Positions 13,386 through 19,633 of a DNA stretch of 25,295 nt are shown here, piece after piece. Both the position numbers and the translations under genes were made by a program. How positions within the stretch are numbered: position 1 is the first letter of the stretch; every line of letters begins with the position of its first letter. The stretch covers positions 1-25,295 of the forward strand of contig CANJYC010000003.1 in NCBI GenBank assembly GCA_947478985.1, given 5' to 3'. This stretch comes from Acidobacteriota bacterium. GTDB taxonomy: Bacteria; Acidobacteriota; Vicinamibacteria; Vicinamibacterales; UBA2999. The notes under the pieces were generated by a model that was given only the letters and a program-made list of their open reading frames with translations, had not been told where the DNA came from and did not search any database.

Positions 13386-15143
13386 GTGAACGACCCACAC
13401 TTCGATTCATCTGATCCGCGGCGTGCGGGGTGGCAGGCGCAACTCGTCGGCCTCCACGCCGTGTATTCCACGCACAGCATCGGCGACGTACGCGCCGTGC
13501 TCGCCCGCGCCGATGAGGCCGCGGCCGAAGGGCGCTGGGCCGCCGTCATGGTTGCGTATGAAGCCGCACCTGCGTTCGACGCCGCACTGCGGACGTCCGC
13601 ACCCGCCCCGGATCTCCCGCTCGTCTGGGTTGCCGTGTACGACCGGGCCGACATTCTCGCACCGCCAGCGGCGACCTCGGAAACCGGCACGAGCGCGCTT
13701 GATGCGCACGCAACCGTCGCGTGCGATGAATACGTGCGACGCGTCGGCATCGTGCAGGAGCGCATCCGCGAGGGCCTCACCTACCAGGCCAACCTGACAT
13801 TTCCGCTCGAGGCACCGGTGCCCGCCGAACCCAGCGCCCTCTACGTGTCACTGCGTGACGCGCAACAGGCCGCTTACTGCGCATCGCTCGACTTGGGGCG
13901 CTTCCTGATCCTGAGCTTCTCGCCGGAACTGTTCTTCGAGCGGACCGGCACTCAGCTGCACCTGCGCCCGATGAAGGGCACGGCACCGCGCGGCCGGTGG
14001 CACGACGAGGACCTGGCCGTGGCGGCCCAGCTCCGCGACTCCGCAAAGGCGCGAGCCGAGAACGTGATGATCGTCGACCTCCTGCGAAACGACGCAGGAC
14101 GACTCGCGCGTCCGGGCTCGGTCCGCACGCCGCACCTCTTCACCCTCGAACGCTATCCGACGCTCTGGCAGCTGACGTCAAGCGTCGAGGCGGAGATCCC
14201 AGCCCGTACCACCATCGTCGATATCTTCGCGGCGCTCTTTCCGTGCGGATCGGTGACCGGCGCACCGAAGATCAGCACGACGGCCCTGCTGGCCGAGCTC
14301 GAGGCGCGTCCGCGTGGCGTCTACACAGGCGCCATCGGCCTCGTCCGTCCGGGTGGTGACTGCACGTTCAGCGTCGCCATCCGCACCGTGGTTGTCGATC
14401 GCGAGTCCGGCACGTGCACGCTCGGTGTCGGCGCCGGCATCACCGCCGACTCGCACGCGGAGGAGGAGTATCGCGAGTGCGTGCTGAAGGGCACATTCGC
14501 GACCGCCACATCACCCCTCGCCCACCCGCCCTTCTCTCTGCTCGAGACGATGCGGCTACAGGACGGGATCATTTCGCGTCTGGAACGCCATCTGCGGCGG
14601 ATACGGGCCTCGGCGGACTACTTCGGATACGACTGGGACGACGCGCGCGTGGCGGAGGCGATCACACGGGCGCGAGACGCTCACGCAGGAGGACTCTGGC
14701 GATTACGCCTGCTCATCGACGCCAGTGGTGCACCAACAGTCACCTGCAGCGCCCACGAAGACGAACCCGGACGCCGGTGGCGCGTGGCGCTCGCGGACAC
14801 CTCGTTCGACGACCGGAGCCCGTTCCTGTTCAACAAGACCACGGCGCGCGGCGTCTACGACGCGGCACGACGTCAGCGGCCGGATGCCGACGACGTGCTG
14901 CTGCAGAACGCCCGCGGCGAGATCACCGAGTCGACCATCGCCAACGTCGTCGTGGAATTGGATGGCGCTCGGGTGACGCCGCCGATAGCCTGCGGACTCC
15001 TCGGCGGCATCGCGCGCGAGGAGGCACTCGCAAGAGGCGAGATTATCGAACGCGTCATCACCAGGGCGGACCTGGCGCGGGCGTCTCGCGTCTGGCTGCT
15101 CAATAGCTTGCGAGGCTGGCGCGACGCCGACCTGATCGATTGA
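13386..15143 (+). CDS. pabBC: Aminodeoxychorismate synthase component I fused to aminodeoxychorismate lyase
   Basis: The 585-aa fusion covers two steps of 4-aminobenzoate synthesis for folate. The PabB part (about 1-375) has the chorismate-binding signature: VQERIREGLTYQANLTFP at 123-140, LRPMKGTAPRG near 193-203 with the PabB-type lysine K197, LLRNDAGRLARPGSV, and CGSVTGAPK at 287-295. The PabC part (about 383-585) is a class IV PLP aminotransferase-fold lyase with Schiff-base lysine K484 in FLFNKTTARGVYD and LLQNARGEITESTIANV at 505-521. An amidotransferase (PabA) is still required and is not in the window. The GTG start has no good SD. The 24-nt gap suggests cotranscription with mltB. The N-terminal tryptophan-pocket region of longer PabB proteins is short here, as is usual in this fused subgroup. 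Confidence 0.92.
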   Translation: MNDPHFDSSDPRRAGWQAQLVGLHAVYSTHSIGDVRAVLARADEAAAEGRWAAVMVAYEAAPAFDAALRTSAPAPDLPLVWVAVYDRADILAPPAATSETGTSALDAHATVACDEYVRRVGIVQERIREGLTYQANLTFPLEAPVPAEPSALYVSLRDAQQAAYCASLDLGRFLILSFSPELFFERTGTQLHLRPMKGTAPRGRWHDEDLAVAAQLRDSAKARAENVMIVDLLRNDAGRLARPGSVRTPHLFTLERYPTLWQLTSSVEAEIPARTTIVDIFAALFPCGSVTGAPKISTTALLAELEARPRGVYTGAIGLVRPGGDCTFSVAIRTVVVDRESGTCTLGVGAGITADSHAEEEYRECVLKGTFATATSPLAHPPFSLLETMRLQDGIISRLERHLRRIRASADYFGYDWDDARVAEAITRARDAHAGGLWRLRLLIDASGAPTVTCSAHEDEPGRRWRVALADTSFDDRSPFLFNKTTARGVYDAARRQRPDADDVLLQNARGEITESTIANVVVELDGARVTPPIACGLLGGIAREEALARGEIIERVITRADLARASRVWLLNSLRGWRDADLID

Positions 15144-15170
15144 TCGCCCTCAACGGCTGATCGGACCGCG

Positions 15171-15458
15171 CTACTGTGACCAGCCGGCGATCTCGTCGAT
15201 CCGGTGCGCAAGCGCAAAGTCCTTCTCCGTAACACCGCCCGCACTGTGGGTGGAGAGGGACACTTCGATCGACGCGTACTTCAGCAGCAGATCCGGATGG
15301 TGGTCCGCGGCCTCGGCGGCGTAGCCAATGGCGTTGGCAAGCATGAGCGTCGCTCCCCACGAACCCGTGGCGAACCGCGCTCGAATCACGCCATCCACAT
15401 GAGACCAGGCGGGCATCTGGCTGAGCTGTCGCGCTATCTCATCGACCGTGAACGTCAT
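15171..15458 (-). CDS. Pterin-4a-carbinolamine dehydratase (COG2154)
   Basis: The 95-aa protein is one complete PCD/DCoH domain that dehydrates 4a-hydroxytetrahydropterin. The active-site block is present: AADHHPDLLLKYASIEVSLSTH at 50-71, with H53/H54 and H71, then the loop SAGGVTEKDFALAHRID. The usual partner, an aromatic amino acid hydroxylase, is not in the window. Comparative genomics has also tied bacterial COG2154 proteins to molybdenum-cofactor enzymes, and a molybdenum nitrate reductase lies about 7 kb away. The ATG has GAGGA upstream and begins 9 nt after the aldo/keto reductase stop, so the two form an operon. It converges with pabBC, another pterin-pathway gene, across 27 bp. Confidence 0.9.
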   Translation of the reverse strand: MTFTVDEIARQLSQMPAWSHVDGVIRARFATGSWGATLMLANAIGYAAEAADHHPDLLLKYASIEVSLSTHSAGGVTEKDFALAHRIDEIAGWSQ

Positions 15459-15467
15459 GGCCGTTCC

Positions 15468-16325
15468 TCACTTTCCTTCCAGGGTCACGCTGTTAAGCTG
15501 CGCGAGGTCGTCGCCATCGAGATGAATGGCGGCGGCGCCGATGTTCTCCTCGAGATGGTCCGCCTTTGAGGTGCCTGGAATCGGCAGCATGGCCGGGGAC
15601 CGGGCCAGCAGCCAGGCAATTGCCACCTGCATCGGCGTCGCGCCGTGCTTCAGAGCGACGCGGCTCAGATCGGCGTGCCCGGCGAGTGCCCCGGCGGCCA
15701 GCGGATACCAGGGGATGAACGCGATGCCCTCGCGCTCGCAGTATTCGACCACGTCCTCGTAGGCGCGCTCGCCGACGTTGTATTTGTTCTGCACCGAGGC
15801 AACTGGCAGTGTCGTGCGCGCGCGTTCGATGGCGGCCACATCCACTTCTGACAGCCCAATCAGGTTGATCTTTCCAGCACGTCGCAGGTCCGCGAGGACG
15901 CCGAACTGATCGGCCTCCGGCACCTCGGGGTCGATGCGATGCAGTTGATACAGATCGATGCGGTCCACGCGAAGGCGCGTCAGGCTGCCGTCACACGCCG
16001 AGCGCAATCGTGCCGGATCGCCATTCATCTTCCACTTGTGCGGGCCTGGTCGCAGGAGCCCGGCCTTAGTGGCGATGACGACTCCGGCAGGATACGGGTG
16101 CAGCGCCTCCGCGATGATCTCCTCGGAGACATCCGGGCCGTATGAATCGGCAGTGTCGATGAAGGTGACGCCGAGGTCCAGCGCCCGGCGCAGCACCTGC
16201 CGGCAGCCGTCGCGATCGGCCGGCGGCCCGAAGATGCCGGGGCCGGTCAGGCGCATCGCGCCGAATCCGAGACGATTGACCGTGAGCGCCCCCCCCAGGG
16301 TGATCGTGCCGCCGGGTTGATGCAT
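15468..16325 (-). CDS. Aldo/keto reductase
   Basis: The 285-aa NADPH-dependent oxidoreductase has the full AKR tetrad: D57, Y62 (FIDTADSYG), K87 (VVIATKAG) and H129 (YQLHRID). The (beta/alpha)8 barrel runs LGFGAMRLTGPGIFG to the C-terminal coenzyme site LLARSPAMLPIPGTSKADHLEENI. It resembles the YdhF/oxidoreductase subgroup found next to many unrelated genes, so the carbonyl substrate is unknown. The frame is open to 16418, but residues upstream of MHQPGGTITLGG do not look like AKR and overlap the divergent promoter region, so I start at 16325. No SD precedes this ATG. A TACAAT lies six nucleotides before it, which would fit a leaderless mRNA. Confidence 0.9.
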   Translation of the reverse strand: MHQPGGTITLGGALTVNRLGFGAMRLTGPGIFGPPADRDGCRQVLRRALDLGVTFIDTADSYGPDVSEEIIAEALHPYPAGVVIATKAGLLRPGPHKWKMNGDPARLRSACDGSLTRLRVDRIDLYQLHRIDPEVPEADQFGVLADLRRAGKINLIGLSEVDVAAIERARTTLPVASVQNKYNVGERAYEDVVEYCEREGIAFIPWYPLAAGALAGHADLSRVALKHGATPMQVAIAWLLARSPAMLPIPGTSKADHLEENIGAAAIHLDGDDLAQLNSVTLEGK

Positions 16326-16419
16326 GACGAGATTGTACAGGGCGTGCCAGAGGATGGTTGGGGCTGCACACGCGAACGCGGCAGCGACTGCCGCTGTCGA
16401 TGGCGATATCATTTTCATC

Positions 16420-17169
16420 GTGACTTCTCTCGTCCGGCCTCACGAGCGCGACGACAACGACCCGGACAGCCTGCGCGTACGCCTGGCCGAGCTCGACGCC
16501 GCCCTGATAGAGCGCAGTGCCGAACTCGTCCGGGTGAAGGCGGAACTCCACGCATTTAGAACTGAGTACCGGCAACGCGTCGGCTCGCTGCACGAGCAGC
16601 TCGAACGGCTGGAGCTGGAGATTGCCGAGGCGGAACTTGGCGAGTTGTCGAAACTCGTGGAGGCCGGCGCAGACAGCCAGGCTGGCCCGAATGAGAAATC
16701 CGACGGCGCACGAGCCGAGGCACTGCCCCGCTTCACGTCTGACGCCGTGCGCAGGCTGTTCCGAGACGTCGCAAAGGTCATTCATCCAGACCTCGCTCGC
16801 GACGACCTCGCCCGAGACCGGCGACACGCGCTGATGATCGAGGCCAACCGGGCGTATGCCATGGGCGACGAGGAACAGCTCCGCTGGGTCCTTCAGGCGT
16901 GGGAACGAAGTCCTGAAGCCGTCCCGGGGAGCGATCCCGAGGCAATGCGCCTGCGGCTCCTTCGCCGTGTGGCGCAGATCGAGGAGCAGATGGACCTGCT
17001 CGCCAGTGAACTGGCGGTACTGACGGACTCGCCCGTGTGGAAGCTGAAAGCGATGGTGGACGCCGCAGCGGCCAAGGGCAAGGACCTCGTGCGCGAGACC
17101 GTGGCGCGCCTGAAGCGGGACGTCTTGGCGGCCACGAATCGCCTGGATGCGATGAGGCCACCTCAGTGA
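16420..17169 (+). CDS. Coiled-coil J-domain protein
   Basis: The 249-aa protein has an N-terminal coiled coil (about 17-82, heptads around LAELDAALIERSAELVRVKAEL and LHEQLERLELEIAEAEL). A J-domain follows at about 105-165 with the HPD triad at 122-124 (VIHPDLA) and ANRAYAMGDEEQL. A second helical, coiled-coil segment is near 175-205, with a basic tail. HPD is needed to stimulate DnaK ATPase, so it may recruit Hsp70 to a client bound by the coils. There is no zinc-finger or Gly/Phe region, so it is not a canonical DnaJ. The frame is open from 16324. I chose the GTG at 16420 because the upstream part has low-complexity alanine-rich sequence and overlaps the divergent gene; 16354 is another option. 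The SD is weak in every case. Confidence 0.8.
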   Translation: MTSLVRPHERDDNDPDSLRVRLAELDAALIERSAELVRVKAELHAFRTEYRQRVGSLHEQLERLELEIAEAELGELSKLVEAGADSQAGPNEKSDGARAEALPRFTSDAVRRLFRDVAKVIHPDLARDDLARDRRHALMIEANRAYAMGDEEQLRWVLQAWERSPEAVPGSDPEAMRLRLLRRVAQIEEQMDLLASELAVLTDSPVWKLKAMVDAAAAKGKDLVRETVARLKRDVLAATNRLDAMRPPQ

Positions 17170-17234
17170 CCAACCCAGTGCGGCCTGTCCACACTCCTTC
17201 GTGAGCCGGGCCACAAGAGCGAAGTCCGCGGGTT

Positions 17235-17951
17235 CTACCCTTTCCCCCGCCGCAGGTCATCAGCCAGGATGATCGCCTCCGCGATCTCCTTCTTGGTTTT
17301 CCGACGCTGGCGACTCTGACGCTGGATGGCGAGGTGGGCTTCCTCCTCTGTCATGCCGGCGTCGCGCTGAAGGATCGCCTTCGCGCGGTCGAGGAGCTTC
17401 CGTGTTTCGAGCTGCTCGCTGAGCTCGCTATTCTCCTCTTCGAGGCGCGCCATCTCGATCTCGGCGCCCACGAGAAATCCGATCATCGAGATGAGCTGGA
17501 TCTCACGTTTGCTGTGCGTGTGCGGCTGGCGGTGCTGCACGTTGATCACGCCGACGAGCTTGCCGCGGCTGATGACGGGCACCGAGAGGAACGCCTCGAA
17601 GCTGTCCTCCGGCAGATCCTGAAACATCTGGAAGCGTGGATCCTTCGACGCATCGTGGCTCACCACGACGGGCTCCTGGTGCTCGGCCACCCACCCGGTG
17701 ATCCCTTCGCCGACTCGTAGCTTCAGGCGATCGACCGCCTCGGGGTGCGGGTTCTTCGAGGCGCCCAGCACGAGTGTGTCGCCGTCGAGTACGTAGACGA
17801 AGCAGGAATCGCACCGCACGGCGGCCGTGACGAAGGTGACGACGCGCGCCAGCACGGTATGAAGCGGATCGGCGGCGGCAATCAGGCTTCCGATCTCATG
17901 AAGTACGTCGATATCCGAAGAGGTCGTCACTGAGGCTTCATTATCGACCAT
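17235..17951 (-). CDS. GAF-ANTAR RNA-binding regulator (probable transcription antiterminator)
   Basis: The 238-aa protein has a GAF sensor domain at about 15-165 (SLIAAADPLHTVLARVVTFV, LRVGEGITGWVAEHQEPVVV, FLSVPVISRGKLVGVINVQH). A short coiled coil (RLEEENSELSEQLETRKLL) leads into a C-terminal ANTAR domain at about 183-233, with LLDRAKAILQRDAGMTEEEAHLAIQRQSR. ANTAR domains bind paired RNA hairpins with six-base loops and block transcription terminators; NasR of Klebsiella controls nitrate genes this way through a NIT sensor. Here a GAF domain replaces NIT and the ligand is unknown. The gene follows narK by a few bases, so it is the last gene of the nitrate operon. I chose the ATG at 17951 (GGGTG upstream); a GTG at 17957 is possible. 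No receiver or DNA-binding domain is present. Confidence 0.87.
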   Translation of the reverse strand: MVDNEASVTTSSDIDVLHEIGSLIAAADPLHTVLARVVTFVTAAVRCDSCFVYVLDGDTLVLGASKNPHPEAVDRLKLRVGEGITGWVAEHQEPVVVSHDASKDPRFQMFQDLPEDSFEAFLSVPVISRGKLVGVINVQHRQPHTHSKREIQLISMIGFLVGAEIEMARLEEENSELSEQLETRKLLDRAKAILQRDAGMTEEEAHLAIQRQSRQRRKTKKEIAEAIILADDLRRGKG

Positions 17952-17960
17952 GACCACACC

Positions 17961-19298
17961 CTAGAGTGGAGACGCCGTTGTGTACTGCATGGGGAGTCGC
18001 CCGTCACTGTCGAGTACTGGACTGACGCTGCGCAGACGGACGACCACGATGTGCAACCACAGCAGGCTCCACGCGGTCAGACCGAGGAGCGGCACGAATG
18101 CCATCTGCGGGATCCCGCTCCAGCGCCCCAGTGCGCCGAAGGCCGGCGGCAGGAAGAAGCCGCCAAGCGCACCCAACATACCGACCACTCCGCCAACGGC
18201 GCCGACATCATTCGGGAAGTAGTCGGGAATGTACTTGTAGACCGACGCCTTCCCGATGCCCATCGCACACCCAAGCACGAACATCAGGCCGGCAAACGCC
18301 CATATGCTCAGCCGGTAGCTGAAGCTGAATGGCGCACCTCCCCCGGCCGGCTGCAGGTCTGCCACGAAGGTGCCGTTGGGCAACGCCAGCACGAACAGCG
18401 TGCAGGTCATGATCGTGAACACCGTATAGGTGACGCCGCGCGGACCCCAGCGATCCGCGAGATAGCCGCCCAGCGGACGCAGAAGGCTGGCGGGCAAAAT
18501 GAATGTCGCCGCCAGCAACGCCGCGGTCGAGAGCGGCACCTTATAGGTGTCGACGTAGAACTTGGGCAGCCAGGCCGACAGTGCCACGTAGGCGCCGAAG
18601 ACGACGACGTAGTAGAGGCTGAAGCGCCACACCCGCAGGTGACGCACCGGTGCGAGGGTGTCGCGCATGGACCGGCCACGGCCGGGCATCCGATCGGGCC
18701 TCGGGCAGAACGCAAAGATCGCCACCGCCATCAGCACCAGGAGTGCCGCATACAACGCCGGGATAAAGCGCCAGCCGCCGGGTATCACGCCACCGAGATA
18801 ACCCGCAGCCGGCACGAAGGTCAGCACACTCGGCACGAGCACGATCATCAGCTTCGTCCCGGCCGCACCGACATTGCCCGCACCGAACACACCCAGAGCC
18901 GTGCCGGTATTCTGGCGCGGGAACCACGCGGTGTTCCAGGCGATGCCGGCCGAGAAGCTGTTGCCGGCCAGGCCAAACAAGATCGCGCACACCAGCAGCT
19001 GACCGTAGTTCGTGGCATGGCTGAACAGGTAGGCCGACACGGCCGCGACCAGAAGCAGCACGCCGAAGACCAGGCGCCCGCCGTACTGCTCAGCCCAGAT
19101 GCCGAAGTTGAGCCGCAGGACGGCACCCGAGAGGATGGCCGTCGCAATCAGCCACTCAAGCTGCGTATCGGTCAGTCCCATCGACTGACGAATGGGAATG
19201 CCGAGCACGCCCAGCATCATCCAGACATTGAAAAGCAGTGTGAACGCGATCGTGGAGAGCCACAGCACGCGGTGGCGCGAGTTCGCCTCGGTCAGCAT
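17961..19298 (-). CDS. narK: Nitrate/nitrite transporter, NarK/NasA family (MFS)
   Basis: The 445-aa inner-membrane protein has 12 predicted helices and would import nitrate, possibly exchanging nitrite. Nitrate-porter signatures are GLAGNSFSAGIAWNTAWFPR followed by QNTGTALGVFGAGNVGAAGT at 109-148 and the second glycine-rich stretch DVGAVGGVVGMLGALGGFF. The substrate arginines expected in the two halves are R62 (GAVLRLNFG) and R274 (ASLLRPLGGYLADRWG). Its ATG overlaps the nirD stop by 7 nt and has a very strong SD (GGGAGGAAGG), so it is likely translated well within the operon. The assimilatory context (nirBD, NarB-type reductase) argues for uptake rather than nitrite export. Confidence 0.94.
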   Translation of the reverse strand: MLTEANSRHRVLWLSTIAFTLLFNVWMMLGVLGIPIRQSMGLTDTQLEWLIATAILSGAVLRLNFGIWAEQYGGRLVFGVLLLVAAVSAYLFSHATNYGQLLVCAILFGLAGNSFSAGIAWNTAWFPRQNTGTALGVFGAGNVGAAGTKLMIVLVPSVLTFVPAAGYLGGVIPGGWRFIPALYAALLVLMAVAIFAFCPRPDRMPGRGRSMRDTLAPVRHLRVWRFSLYYVVVFGAYVALSAWLPKFYVDTYKVPLSTAALLAATFILPASLLRPLGGYLADRWGPRGVTYTVFTIMTCTLFVLALPNGTFVADLQPAGGGAPFSFSYRLSIWAFAGLMFVLGCAMGIGKASVYKYIPDYFPNDVGAVGGVVGMLGALGGFFLPPAFGALGRWSGIPQMAFVPLLGLTAWSLLWLHIVVVRLRSVSPVLDSDGRLPMQYTTASPL

Positions 19299-19633
19299 GC
19301 CTTCCTCCCGCTGTTCATGCGCAGCAGGATCTCGCCTTTGCGCTCCTCAACGCCGTACACCATGAGGCACTCGCCGTGCTCTGCCCCGGCCCCGTCCTGC
19401 AGATCGAACTTGTGCGAATGGAGCGGACAGATCAGCTGACCCGCGCCCATCACGCCTTCCGACAGCGGCCCCTGCCGATGCGGGCACCGGTTCTGTGTCG
19501 CGAACAACCGGCCGTCCCGTTGCCGGAACACGGCAATCTCCTCCGCGCCGACGACATAGCAGCGGCCCTGCCCCAGCGGAATACGGCTGACGCTGCCCAG
19601 ATTGACCATGGACGTTTCGATCGTTTCAACCAT
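19292..19633 (-). CDS. nirD: Nitrite reductase small subunit, Rieske-type [2Fe-2S] protein
   Basis: The 113-aa protein is a Rieske-fold NirD subunit. The cluster ligands are CPH at 50-52 and CPLH at 69-72, in the order C-x-H...C-x2-H. Many NirD proteins have lost these ligands (as in E. coli), so this one keeps an intact binding site and may transfer electrons within NirBD. The ATG overlaps the nirB stop by 8 nt, which fixes the start and implies coupling; a second ATG at 19609 is less likely. The 3' end overlaps narK. A longer open frame upstream of 19633 is just antiparallel nirB sequence in another frame. Confidence 0.92.
   Translation of the reverse strand: MVETIETSMVNLGSVSRIPLGQGRCYVVGAEEIAVFRQRDGRLFATQNRCPHRQGPLSEGVMGAGQLICPLHSHKFDLQDGAGAEHGECLMVYGVEERKGEILLRMNSGRKAC

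Noticed and set aside
16066..17214. A 382-codon minus-strand frame across the aldo/keto reductase start and the J-domain gene
   Set aside because: It is out of frame with both real genes, and its sequence shows no motif.
18051..19439. A 462-codon plus-strand frame antisense to narK
   Set aside because: Composition is Arg/His/Gln-rich with no hydrophobic core or motif; it is a shadow of the transporter gene.
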